A stretch of 64,000 bases of DNA from Pararge aegeria (Eukaryota > Arthropoda > Insecta > Lepidoptera > Nymphalidae). Location of the stretch: the NCBI RefSeq assembly GCF_905163445.1, contig NC_053197.1, positions 16,678,001 through 16,742,000 on the forward strand, written 5' to 3'. Every line of letters starts with the position of its first letter. Position 1 is the first letter of the stretch. Positions 52,268-63,962 of the stretch are shown piece after piece. The notes under the pieces were generated by a model. That model saw only the letters and a list, made by a program, of their open reading frames with translations, was not told the origin of the DNA and made no database searches. A program made the position numbers and the translations under genes.

Positions 52268-52580
52268 TCAGTTTTTTTTTTCATTCCACTACAAGTAAAC
52301 CCTTGATGCAAACACACTTGGTGGTAAGTTATGATGCAGTCTAAGGTGGTAGCGGGTTAACCTGTTATGGTAGTATGGTAGTCATACCCCTAATCGGGTT
52401 CTACGCGACATCGCACCGGAACACTAAATCGCTTAGCGGCACGTCTTTGGCGGTAGAGTTGTAATTAGAATCCGCCAAAGCAGAGAAAATTCGAAATTAT
52501 AAATTCCCAAATTACCCCTGCTAGGAATCGAACACTACAACCTACTTCAATTCATAGCGCTCACCGTTGCGCCAGGGATT
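52268..52580 (-). mobile_element. tRNA-derived SINE, near full length, inverted
   Basis: The right end is an inverted tRNA-like head: CTGCTAGGAATCGAACACT (B box) and GCGCTCACCGTTGCGCCAG (A box). The body has GGTAGTCATACCCCTAATCG, ACGCGACATCGCACCGGAAC and TGGTGGTAAGTTATGATGCA. The left end is a T-run, the inverted A tail. Resembles nymphalid SINEs described as Metulj-like; the name is from memory. Confidence 0.75.
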
Positions 52581-52599
52581 TCGTCAAAACGACATTAAC

Positions 52600-52735
52600 T
52601 TGAAAGGTGTTAGGCCGCAGTCCACCACGCTGGACATGTGTGGATTGGTAAAGTTCACACGCCTTTGAAAACATCATAAATAGCTCCCGAACATGCAAGG
52701 TCCTTCCTATGTTTTTCTTCACCGTTAAAGCATGA
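52600..52735 (-). mobile_element. tRNA-derived SINE fragment, inverted
   Basis: TAGGCCGCAGTCCACCACGC, GTGTGGATTGGTAAAGTTC and TTCTTCACCGTTAAAGCATG. 2830 family, abutting the previous SINE. Confidence 0.65.
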
Positions 52736-53044
52736 ATTTCACAACTATACTTCATTTAATTATAAGCCCCCACAACTCTGGAGAGTTAGAGGTGTTTAAT
52801 GGAGATTTAACTCGTATATGGTATATTATTGATCGAAAGACTAAGTACATAATATACAACGGTATCTCTGTAGAATGCACTGAACACAATAACTAGATCC
52901 GTTTTAAGAATCTATCTGGAGACACTGAGCTTCCCGATTTCCCCCGGGACTGTATTGAAGCTTATCAATACACCGATATTGTGTTATTTCCCAGCTATAC
53001 AATAAAAGCACACTTTCATACATAAGTATCTGCTTCTGTAGACG

Positions 53045-53385
53045 AATAACACTATAACTCTATTAAAAGAGAGTTAAAGAAAAAGCGGTTCGTATTCCAA
53101 AACGCTTGATAATAACATGATTCCGCAAGTCGTTTGGGCCTTACCAATACAAACGTTTTTTTTAAACACATTTATTACAGCGAGGTTACTAAACAAGTGA
53201 TAAATTAGATTGTAAGAAAGCGGTCAGCTCCATTTTCATCTCCTACATTGTAAAATGGATGTGGAATGGAAGAGAGTTGTTGAGTTTCTTGTTGGTTACT
53301 TTTCGATAGAGAATGGTGATAGATAGAGTCACTACAAACAGTTTTAAAATCCCTTGATGAAATACATTTTGAATTCTGAAACTGA
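53045..53385 (+). pseudogene. LINE 3' end remnant
   Basis: ACACATTTATTACAGCGAGG matches 56290 in the larger LINE, preceded by decayed coding text (ATGATTCCGCAAGTCGTTTG). The 3' UTR follows, with TTGAGTTTCTTGTTGGTTAC and a TTTTGAATTCTGAA end. Older than the 54-kb copy. Confidence 0.65.
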
Positions 53386-53669
53386 TTTTGTAGAGAAAAA
53401 AAAGGATTTAACCAAAGTAAAATCAAGTAAAAAAACTATGCACTAGATACCAATCAAGCTTCTTTCATCGTACGTTCATCCGTTCTTTGGAGTTAAGAAT
53501 TCTCATAATAACAGTCTGACGACGTGTCGCATTCCTTAACGATCGTGCTCGTGACAGTTAATTAAACTGGAGGTCGATTGTCACGGGGTGACAGGCTATT
53601 GGCTTAAATACGCAATTTGAGTGAAAGCATGTTAACTGTATGTATGATGATGTATTATCATGAACATCA

Positions 53670-53790
53670 TCATGTTCATATCCGTAGTCCACGCAGGTAA
53701 ACAGGTTAGCCCGTTACTATCTAAGACTGCTTCATTACTAACCAAGAGGTAACAATACTGTTAAGGGCTAACTTCTAGTCAAATTAAAAA
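53670..53790 (+). mobile_element. SINE 3' fragment
   Basis: ACAGGTTAGCCCGTTACTAT, TAACCAAGAGGTAACAATAC and AAGGGCTAACTTCTAGTC. Same family as 52268. Confidence 0.55.
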
Positions 53791-53839
53791 AGAAAATGGA
53801 CCTGCGAAGTGTTGCACTGAACCATCAAATTAAATGATA

Positions 53840-53995
53840 TCAAATAATCTTTATTTTATCTGTATATTATATTTATGTATTTTATATTCATAAGTCATCT
53901 TAGTACCCATAACACAAGCTTTGCTTACTTTGGGGCTAGATGGCGATGTGTGTATTGTCGTAGTGTATTTATCTATTTATTATTTATTTGCTGAA
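53840..53995 (+). mobile_element. SINE 3' body
   Basis: TCATCTTAGTACCCATAACA, CTTTGGGGCTAGATGGCGAT and GTGTGTATTGTCGTAG. 30531 family, without its head. Confidence 0.65.
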
Positions 53996-54261
53996 TGTGG
54001 TACAATAGTGGTGTTCGTTATTATCAAAATGCTAAAATTTTGTTATAGGAATATGGCGTACAAATATTTTATAATAATATTCGTCACTTACATTTTTTAA
54101 TTATTAATAAGTATTAGATTATATTTATTATTACTAATTATTTCATTAGAACTATGTACGATTTTATAAAATAAAGAATTAAAACAAGAAATTTGGAAGT
54201 CAGATCTTACGCTTTTCTATAAATTCATTAACATTGTAAAAATATTTGTCAATTTGGTAGT

Positions 54262-55164
54262 ATGTCTACTAAAAATGTAATAGTATGCGGGGATTTCAAT
54301 GTTGATATCTTATTACATAATACTACTACGACTAGGTTGATAAACTTATTTAAATGCTTTAATTTGAATAATGCTTTCGATGAACCTACTAGAATCACAG
54401 CAACTTCAGCATCTTGTTTAGATAATATTTTTTTTAACTGTGATATCTTAGGTAAATCGATATTAAACAATTTAAGGTCAGATCATTGTGGCCAACAAAT
54501 TACTGTTGTTGGTACAAATAGAAATAAACATATTGTTAAGTACAGGCCGATAACTCAGAGTAAACTGACGCGATTTGAAGGTGAAATATCAGCCAAAATT
54601 CCTGCTCTCTTTTTTGAAAACTGTCATCCCGACAATCTTTATCGTACACTTTTCAATGAAATAGAAAGTGCATTTAATAAAGTATTTAATATTAAATACA
54701 TAGATTCTAATAAAAAAATGATGTTTAGTGATTGGGCGACTATAGGCATTTACAAAAGCAGGGATAAGTTGTATGAGCTATATGATGAAAAACAATACAA
54801 TCAGACTCCAACTTTCCTTGAATATGTAAAAAGTTACTCCAAAACATTTAAAAATGTTTGTAGACAAGCTAAGTTGCTATACATTAAAGATCGGATAGTA
54901 AAATCTGAAAACAAAATACAAACAACCTGGAAAATTGTTAATAATGAATCTGGGAAAACTAAATCTCGAGACGGAAATTTTGAATTAATTATTAATAATA
55001 ATATGGTAACTACTGATACAGAAGTTGCAAGTACTTTTGAAAACTTTTTTCAGAATGTTCCTATTTTGTTAACAGATTCACTAAATTCCTCACCTACTGC
55101 AGCTCAGAATTTATTAAGAGGCAACATTAATGAGTGCAAAGTTTATTTCATTTCAAACATATAG
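54262..55164 (+). pseudogene. LINE endonuclease part
   Basis: 300 codons. CGDFNVDIL (catalytic D of the AP endonuclease), SCLDNIFF and SDHCGQ (the SDH motif) are the C-terminal half of an APE-type endonuclease. A linker (about 100-290) leads to the polymerase. The N-terminal endonuclease motifs are missing. The frame ends after a shift at about 55140-55160; the following polymerase lies in another frame. Confidence 0.8.
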
Positions 55165-56426
55165 ATGCATCGGATATCAGTAAAAACTTCAAGTTGTTAA
55201 AATTAAAGAAAACAGGTGATATATGGGGAATGTCGGTAAAGGTAATATCTCAAATTATTGACGTCATTGCTCCTCTTTTAGCCATAATTTTCAATGAATG
55301 TGTTGATTTAGGTACTTTCCCGAACCTAATGAATCATAGTAAACTCATTCCTCTATTTAAATCTGGTAATAAAAATGATATAAACAATTACAGACCTATC
55401 TCAATCTTACCAGCTCTTAGTAAGATATTTGAAAAAATTATATTAAATCAACTCTTATATCATTTTAATGTAAATAACTTACTACACCCTGAGCAGTATG
55501 GCTTCACTAAAGGTCGTAGCACAACGGACGCAGGCGCTAAACTTATAAAACATGTTTATGATGCCTGGGAATGTTCACAGAACGCCATGGGTGTTTTTTG
55601 TGATCTATCTAAAGCTTTCGATTGTGTTGATCATAAAACCTTGCTTCTTAAGCTAAGCCACTATGGTATCAAAAACGTTGCAATAAATTTGGTTGCCTCT
55701 TATCTCAGCAATAGAACCCAAAGAGTTGGCATAAATGATGCAAAGTCTCAGGGTTCAAATACCTCAATGGGTGTCCCACAAGGCTCGATTTTGGGTCCTT
55801 TTCTATTTTTAGTGTATATAAATGATCTACCGTACCATGTCAGTGGAACATGCGACAATGTATTGTTTGCAGATGATACATCTCTAATTTTTAAGACTGA
55901 TAGGAGTAAAGATAACTCTGACGAAGTAAACCGTGTTATGTCGCATGTGTCGCACTGGTTTACAGTTCTGTTATTGCAGAAAAGAGCTGTACGGTCAATA
56001 TATAAACTTAAATCACGCGAATCCCTCCGTGAGAAGTTTAAAGAAATAGGCATACTTACTGTAGCTTCACAATATATTTATTACAATATAGTATTTGTAA
56101 GACAACATATTAGTCTTTATAAACAAAAAGTGGACATAAACAGTCGACTTACAAGAAATGGTCATAAATTAGTGTCATCTGCATATCGTCTGCGTAAGGT
56201 GCAGGGATCATTTGTGGGATTGAGTATACGCTTTTATAATATGATTCCTAAGGTGATTTTGGACCTGCCAAGTTTAAAGAATTTGTTAAAACACATTTAT
56301 TACAGCGAGGTTACTATACAATTGATGAATTTTTTAATGACAAGGTTGCTTGGAAGCATCCGGCTCCGCTTTCAGCTCTCACAAGATAGAAAAATGAATG
56401 TTAAAATGCAAAATGTAAATTGTTGA
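55134..56426 (+). pseudogene. LINE reverse transcriptase part
   Basis: 430 codons in the shifted frame. NYRPISILPALSKIFEKI, GFTKGRSTTDA, DLSKAFDCVDH, MGVPQGSILGPFLFLVYIND and VLFADDTSLIF (FADD catalytic site) are intact. After SHWFT the protein jumps directly to LLQKRAVRSIYKL. The segment before LQKKAVRAIY in the sister copy at 60482-60760 shows that a stretch (about 100 residues or more) is deleted here in frame. It continues to FLMTRLLGS and ends in the 3' UTR. Confidence 0.85.
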
Positions 56427-56779
56427 TGTTGGAAAAGAGCAACTGCTGAGTTTCTTGCCGGCTTCTTCTCGGTAGAATCTGCCTTCCGAACCGGTGGTAG
56501 AATCACTCCAAACAGACAGACTTGACGTTTCAAAAGTGCTTATATTAGGCCTACTTGAAATAAATGAATTTTGAATTTTGAATTTTGAAATCGTTTTTCT
56601 AAAGTTAAGGCAATGTTCGTATGTTGTGTTTACTTTTAAGAAAACATTACACTTAAATAGAATAGTTAAAATATTAAAAACGGTTGTATTAGTGTAAGTG
56701 TTTGTAAGTAAACCTAATAAATAAAATAAAAATAAAATAAATAAAATGTTAGTCGTTGTATATCGTCAGATAATCTATA

Positions 56780-57010
56780 TATATATAAATGAATCACGCC
56801 ATCACGCGTGAACGGCTGGACCGATTACACTTTTTTTTTGGTTGTGTTTGTTATTGTCAGGAGATGGGCTCACCTATCCAAACCAAATGTTTGGGCTATA
56901 AATTGATGGTTTATGTGAAGTTTGCACAAAATCGGTTGAGCGGTTCTTCATTTAACACATTTTTTGTAACTAATATATTCAATAAATGGCGGATCATTTT
57001 GTTAATGGGG
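56780..57010 (+). repeat. Dispersed repeat, Helitron-like start
   Basis: TATATATATAAATGAATCACG, GCGTGAACGGCTGGACCGAT and AAAATCGGTTGAGCGGTTC. Resembles the 5' part of lepidopteran non-autonomous Helitrons, which often carry tandem repeats inside; the satellite follows 170 bp later. Confidence 0.45.
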
Positions 57011-57184
57011 GAAAATTGACAAATTTAAATTTCAGATGGGGATGTGCTGTCAAATTGGAACTTTTTTCAGTGTTGACAGTATCACCATGTTGTTATCATG
57101 CGGTCATTTAATATTGGATATGCTTCGATTAAAATTGTTTTTAATATGATTTCAATAAGAAATTGTGTGTTTATGAAAATGTGT

Positions 57185-60100
57185 GCAATAATGTACTTAA
57201 GTATATAATGTACTTCAGTAAATAATGTACTTAAGAAAATAATGCACTTAAGTAAATAAGTAAATACTTGAGTATATAATGTATTTAATTAAATTATGTA
57301 CTTAAGTAACTAATGCACTACAGTATATAATGTATTAAATTAACTAATGTACTGAAGTAAATAATGTACAGAAGTATATAATGTTTTTATGTATATAAGG
57401 TACATTATTAAATAATTAATTTAATTAAATAATGAACTTAAGTGTATAATGTAAATAGGTATATAATGAACTTAGGTAAATAATGTATTTAATTAAATAA
57501 TGTCCTTAAGTATATAATTTAAGTAAGTTTATAATGTATTTAAGTATATTATGTACTTAAGTAAATAATGTACTTAAGTATATAATGTAAGTAAGAATAT
57601 AATGTATTTAAGTATATAATGTAAATTAGTAAAAAATGTACTTCAGTAAATAATGTAGTCAAGTAAATGATGTACTTAAGTATTTAATGTATTTTAGTAT
57701 ATAATGTACATAAGTAAATAATGTATTTAAATTTATATTATATTATTTACTTATGCACCTTATATACTTAAATACATTATATACTTACTTACATTATATA
57801 CTTACTTACATTATATACTTAAGTACATTATTTAATTAAATACATGTAAGTAAGTATATAATTTAAATAAGCAAATAATGTTCATTAGTAAATAATGTAT
57901 TTATGTATATAATGTATTTTATTAAATAATTTACTTTGGTAAATAATGCACTAAAGTAAACAATATATATAATATACTTAAGTAAATAGTTTTCTTAAGT
58001 ATATAATGAATTAAAGTATATAATGTATTTAATTAAATAATTTACTTAAGTAAATAATACACTAAATTAAATTATGTACTTAAGTAAATAATGTACTTAA
58101 GTATCTAATGTTCTTAGGTAAATAATGTACTGAAGTATATAATGTTTTAATGTATATAAGGTACATTATTAAATAATGAATTTAATTAAATAATGACCTT
58201 AAGTATATAATGTAAGTTAGTATATAATGTACTTAAGTAAATAATGTATTTAATTAAATAATGTCCTTAAATATATAATTTAAGTAAGTACATAATGTGT
58301 TTAAGTATATTATGTATTTTATTAAAAAATTTACTCTGGTAAATAATGCACTAAAGTAAACAATATATATAATATACTTTAGTAAATAGTTTTCTTAAGT
58401 ATATAATGAATAAAATTATATAATGTATTTAATTAAACAATTTACTTAAGTAAATAATGCACTAAATTAAATTATGTACTTAAGTAAATAATGTACTTAA
58501 GTATCTAATGTTCTTAGGTAAATAATGTACTGAAGTATATAATGTTTTAATGTATATAAGGTACATTATTAAATAATGAACTTAAGTATATAATGTAAGT
58601 AAGTATATAATGTACTTAAGTAACTAATGTATTAAACTAAATAATGTCCTTAAATATATAATTTAAATAAGTATATAATGTGTTTAAGTATATTATGTAT
58701 TTTATTAAAAAATTTACTTTGGTAAATAATGTACTAAAGTAAATAATGTATTTAAGTATATAATATACTTAAGGTAATAATGTTCTTAAGTATATAATGT
58801 ATTAAAGTATAAAGTGTATTTAATTAAAATAATTAAATTAAATTATTTAATTAAATACACTATACGTACTTAAGTATATAATGCACTAAATTATATAATG
58901 TATTTAAGTAAATTATGTACTTAATTATATAATGCACTTAGGTAAATAATGTACTTAAATATATAATGTACTTTAGTAATTAATGTTCTTAAGTTTATAA
59001 TGTTTTTAAGTTTTTAATGTATATAAGTATAGAATGTATGTAAGTATATAATTTAAATAAGTAAATTATGTACTAAAGTTGAATGATGTATTTAATTAAA
59101 TAATTTACTTAAGTAAATAACGTAAATAAGTATATAATGTTTCTAAGTAATTAATGCACTTAAGTAAATAATGTACTTAAGTATTTAATGTATTTATGTA
59201 TATAAAGTACATTATTAAATAATGAATTTAATTAAATAATGATATTTAGTATATAATGTAAGTAAGTATATAATATACTTAATAAATAATGTACTTAAGT
59301 TAATTAGGTATTTAAGTATATAATGTACGTAAGTATATAATGTACATAATTAAATAATGTATTTAATTACATAATGTACTCAGGTATATAATGTATTTAA
59401 GTATATTATGTAAAGTAAATTAAGTAAATAATGTATTTAAATTTATATTATATTATTTACTTATGCACCTTATATACTTAAATACATTATATACATACTT
59501 ACATTATATACTTAAGTACATTATTTAATTAAATACATTATTAACTTAGGAACATTATATACTTAAATACAATATTTATTTATATACATTATTTACTTAT
59601 TTACTTAAGTGCATTATATACTAAAGTACATTTTATAATGTACTTAAGGATATAATGTAAGTTAGTATATAATTAAAATAAGTAAATAATGTTCTTCAGT
59701 AAATAATGTAAATAGGTATATAATTTTTTTAAGTATATAATGCACTTAAGTAAAGTATGTACTTAAGTAAATAATGTTCTTAAGTTTTTAATGTATTAAA
59801 GTATGTAATGTATTTTATTAAATAATTTACTTTGGTAAATGATGCACTAAAGTAAATAATGTATTAAAGTATAGAATATACATAAGTAAATAATGTTCTT
59901 AAGTACATAATGTATTTTATTAAGTAATGTACTTAAGTTAATAATGCACTAAATTATATAATGTATTTAAGTAAATAATGTACTTAATTAAATTATGTAC
60001 TTAAGTAAATAATGTGGTTAAGTATATAATATACTTTAGTAATTAATGTTCTTTAGTTCATAATGTTTTTAAGTTTTTAATGTATTTCAGTATATAATGT

Positions 60101-60481
60101 AAATAAGTAAGTTATGAACATAAGTTTATAATGTACTAAAGTAAATAATGTACTTAAGTAAATGATGTACTTAAGTATTTAATGTATTTAAGTATATATA
60201 GTGTTCAAGTATATAATCTACATAATTAAATAATGTATTTAATTAAATAATGAACTTAAGTATATAATGTTAGTAAGTATATAATTTATTTAAGTATATA
60301 ATTTGAATAAGCAAATTACATACTTAAGTAAATAATGTATTTAAGTATTTAATGTTTTTAAGTAAATGATGTACTTAAGTGAATAATGTACTCAAGTTTA
60401 TTATGTATTTAAGTATATAATGTACAAAAGTAAATAATGTATTTAGTTAAATAATGTACTTAAGTATATAATGTAAGTAAG
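57185..60481. repeat. Satellite array of a 17-bp AT-rich unit, 3.3 kb
   Basis: About 190 units of a 17-bp repeat with consensus TACTTAAGTATATAATG. Common variants are AAATAATG for ATATAATG and TTAATTAAA for TTAAGTATA. TACTTAAGTA within the unit is a perfect palindrome, so both strands look much alike. Blocks in reverse orientation lie near 57738-57842, 58828-58870 and 59450-59640. Blocks starting TTTACTTTGGTAAATAATG recur at 57931, 58330 (one change) and 58713, a higher-order period near 390 bp. No coding capacity. Confidence 0.95.
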
Positions 60482-60835
60482 CCCTCATGTAAATAATTTA
60501 TCGAACAGGCTTAGTTCTGCTGCCTATGCAGTAACGAAGATACGCCACCTGACAGACATAGAAACTGCTAGGCTAGTCTATTTTAGTTACTTTCACAGCA
60601 TTATGTCATATGGAATTTTACTATGGGGTAATGCTGCTGATATTGGCACTATTTTCGTGCTGCAGAAAAAGGCTGTTCGTGCGATCTATAAAATGGGTCC
60701 GAGAGAGTCATTGAGAGATAAATTTAAAGATGTTAAAATAATTACACTCTATAGCCAATACATATTTGAAAATTTAATGTATGTTCACAAATGTACAATG
60801 TATGTAAAAGAAAATGTGACTGCAATAATTTGAAC
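60482..60835 (+). pseudogene. LINE reverse transcriptase C-terminal fragment
   Basis: From the first base after the satellite, the frame reads PHVNNLSNRLSSAAYAVTKI. It continues TARLVYFSYFHSIMSYGILL, LQKKAVRAIYKMGPRESL and SQYIFENLMYVHK, and ends at 60835. This is the polymerase thumb region of the LINE family at 54180, including the part deleted there. No 3' UTR follows. Confidence 0.85.
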
Positions 60836-60861
60836 GTTAGAAGAAAAAATAAACAATATAT

Positions 60862-60893
60862 AATTTGGCCCAACCTGCAAAGGTTGGGCCAAA
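60862..60893. repeat. Perfect hairpin, 14-bp arms, GCAA loop
   Basis: ATTTGGCCCAACCT, GCAA, then its exact reverse complement. GCAA is a GNRA tetraloop, so an RNA copy would be very stable. 27 bp after the LINE fragment's stop. Confidence 0.93.
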
Positions 60894-60899
60894 TAAATA

Positions 60900-61590
60900 A
60901 GGTAATGTGTATTTTCACAGATTTTCAGACAAGGCCTGTTGGGATGTTATTTGGCTGCGGAAGATTAGTAACTAATAGTGCAATAAAAAAATAAACACCC
61001 CTTCAAAACAGGTTGGTGGGTTTTCATGATTATTTTCACATCAAATGACCTTCTTCGTGAAGGAAATAACGTTAGGTTAAGCTCATAATCGAGTATGTAT
61101 AGACTGGAACTAACGGACCCATTGCCAAGGGTCCAAAGGTCAACTCTAATTGATACTAAAATGTAGCGGGCGGGTCCTATCACTAATAACTTTACCAAAG
61201 AACGTGAAATCTTGCCAAAGGATTATTGACTTACACACCGTATAAATAAGCACGTAAATCACAAAGTTGTCGTATTTTTTCGCGAATGATTTTGCGGTAG
61301 GAAATTGGTGTAACAAATTACATACTTATTTTCTCAGAGCAATTTGGGCTTACTTTTCTACCACACGAGGTACTTTGTTAGTATCGCTCTTATAAATTTA
61401 ACTAGGTGAATGCCCCGGCTTCCCACGATATTTACTTACTTGAGTCGCAGCAGACCAGCGACTGTCTGCAGGGCTAGCACAGGTAGGAGACAAAAAATAT
61501 ATATCCCCTTATAAGTGATATAATTAACGTGTCCACCTGCTAAATCAAGGGAACATGGAATAGGAGAAGTTTACCCCCGTTTATTAATCC
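60900..61590. other. Intergenic, nothing recognised
   Basis: Only short chance frames; no repeat family I can name. Confidence 0.4.
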
Positions 61591-61593
61591 CTA

Positions 61594-62035
61594 TCCCTAC
61601 TTAATATTATAAATTTCAATGTAAGTTTGTTTGTTGCGCTTTCACGCAAAAACTACTGAACCGATCCTCATGAAACTTTGTACACATATTCTTGGAAGTG
61701 TTAGAAGTAATATAGGATACTTTATATCCCGACATTAAGCTCGGTTCCTTTTGGGAGAGGGGATGACAGTTTTTGACGATTTTACACCATAACTCCGACA
61801 AATTATAACCGATTTAAATAATTATTTTTGTACTATAGAGGTTATAATATGTGTTTAATTTTCCCAAACTGTGGACAGGACACAGGGGAGATAGAGGACA
61901 GCACTCCTCAGCGGACAGCAGCAAACCTCTCATTTAAGGCTTAGCGATATTGAATACTTATTGAATATACATACAACTAAATTTAATGTCACATCAAAAA
62001 ACAAAATCAAACGCAGACGAAGTTGCGGGCAACAC
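61594..62035 (+). mobile_element. Non-autonomous Helitron-like element, copy 2
   Basis: A|TCCCTACTTAATATTATAAA at the left. GCGCTTTCACGCAAAAACTA, then GTTAGAAGTAATATAGGATA in the interior. ACGCAGACGAAGTTGCGGGC, then AACACATAG at the right, a degraded CTAG-type terminus. Longer than its sister at 36257 because that copy is cut. Confidence 0.6.
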
Positions 62036-63640
62036 ATAGAACACATATATTATTTGCGCCAGTGCTCTGGAAGTTGATAAAGCTGTGGGAGAAGGTAAAT
62101 TTTTATCCTTTCCCCGGGGAGATAATTGTCTCCTGCCCATGCTAGCCGTGCTTGAGGACTATTTCCGTCGATCTTCTATTACAATTATTGTATCTCAATA
62201 GTCTATAAATTAGAAAAGGTATAACTCGCACTATTAAATAATAGATTTATCAAAGGCCACCGATGCAATGCTATCTCTTTTGCACAATATACACAGACCC
62301 TTTAAAAACGGCGAAAGAGTTAATACGATATCAGCCTCTTTTTATAAATCTACTTGCTCGCCCCTCGGTGTTATCCGCTGTGAATTATTCTGTACATGTA
62401 CCTAATGGCAATATAAAAATGCATTATTTCCAGTATCTCATCAGTAATCGTTAATACACAAATAACTCATTGAAACGGCTTCATTCAAATTCCCATAATG
62501 CTATTTAGTGCGGTCTGAGTAAATATAAATACCATGTTGCTATTCAAAAGATTCAATATTAATAATGATTCGACATAAAGGCACCACTTAACCGTTAAAA
62601 AATTTAATTTCAATTGAATATTCAGATTCAGCTGTGGTCAGCCATATTCTTTTTGAGGTAGGTACCGGTTTCACTCTACTAATTCCAGATTGCCTCTCTA
62701 AAATCATATTCAGAATTTTCGTTTGAGCTAACACGCTCAAAGTAAATGCAAAACTCTATGTTAATAACGCTTCTAATGTTCCCCTGGCTAAGGTTTCTTT
62801 GATGGTGTAGCGTTAGCAAATAAACCGAATAAAAAAACAAGAACTGAAATATACAAACCTCTATGCTCGAATAGTTTTAAGCTCGGAGCTCTTGCTGATG
62901 AGTTTGTAAACAAAGAGTTTGATGCAAATATAACTGCTACTCTGAAACCTGGTAATTTATTATTCCAAAAATAATATACATATTTTAGACGTTAGCAGTA
63001 AATTATCTGCACAAAGTGGTGTAAAACTAATATTTTCTTCACTCCTAATTCCTATTTAAACCACCACAGGAGTACAATTCCAAGTGCGTTTAATGCTTAG
63101 AGTTTTAGAAACTCGTGTGGGTAAAATCTAATGCAATTATGTAACCTTCACTAAAATATACTATAAAATTTAAATAAAAACTATATTAGTATTTATAAGT
63201 AGGAAAAACTTCGCATTGCCAACACCTCTCAATCTGTTTTTTTTTAGTAATTTGAATTAGCTTATATTATATATTGGTATGTATAAGTTAATTGTATGCA
63301 AAGTACATTTGTATTTATATCTTTGAATATTATTTGCACTGCTACCTATCTTTCTTTTATAGCTGCCTTTTAAGCCATTAGAAGAGATTTATTGACGTAT
63401 ATTCTGTATTTTATATAGCACGCAATAAAGGTGTTTTCATCCATTCGTCGATTTAAAGTAACTGTTTTGCCGACCGTACTGATACATTTATTTAGGCGTC
63501 TTGTATGAATATTCAAGCCTTGGACCTTTCCGCGGGTGCACGGGATGTGAGGGTAGTTTAAAAGATATGGACGCGAAGAATTACAAATTCAAATGGTTCT
63601 ATAGTAAGAGGTTTATTTCAGGCTACATGTTCAGTGTTTA
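62036..63640. other. Intergenic, nothing recognised
   Basis: AT-rich. A 63-codon plus-strand frame at 62263-62454 has no family likeness. Confidence 0.4.
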
Positions 63641-63649
63641 TCACGATAT

Positions 63650-63775
63650 TTGAACATTATCAACCCATTACAGACCCAAGACAGGACCCGGGTGTCCTCT
63701 CAGAATGGAAAGAGTTGGTTCGCCAGGCTGGCTTGTGCAGACTCTTCGCATGCCTTTGATGTAATTCGTTCTTAC
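63650..63775 (-). mobile_element. tRNA-derived SINE fragment, inverted
   Basis: ATTATCAACCCATTACAGAC, TCCTCTCAGAATGGAAAGAG and GCCAGGCTGGCTTGTGCAG. A decayed 2830-family 3' half. Confidence 0.55.
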
Positions 63776-63779
63776 CCGC

Positions 63780-63962
63780 GGATTAGAAAGTATCACTTAC
63801 ATCACGACTAAGCGATTAAGTGTTCCGGTGCGATGTCGCGTAGGAACCTATAAAGGGCATGACTACCATACTTCCTGACAGGATAGTCCGCTGCCATCTT
63901 AGACTTCACAGTTACCACCAGGTTAGATTGCGGTCAGGGGCTAACTTGTAGTGGAATAAAAA
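63780..63962 (+). mobile_element. SINE, 5'-truncated
   Basis: GTTCCGGTGCGATGTCGCGT, GGCATGACTACCATACTTCC, CAGTTACCACCAGGTTAG and GGGGCTAACTTGTAGTGG, then an A-rich tail. Same family as 52268, opposite direction. Confidence 0.7.

Larger units (their letters stand above)
54180..56588 (+). mobile_element. Non-LTR retrotransposon (LINE), 5'-truncated
   Basis: Carries most of an APE-type endonuclease, a reverse transcriptase, a 3' UTR and a (TTGAATTT)n-type tail ending near 56588. The clade is probably CR1/Jockey-like by motif style. It is defective: 5' truncated, one frameshift near 55150 and an in-frame deletion near 55970. Four or more 3' fragments of the same or sister families lie in the window (19285, 32407, 37195, 53045). 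Confidence 0.85.

Noticed and set aside
57185..60481. CRISPR-like array or telomeric repeat
   Set aside because: There are no unique spacers, and the unit is unlike the TTAGG telomere of insects; it is a simple tandem satellite.
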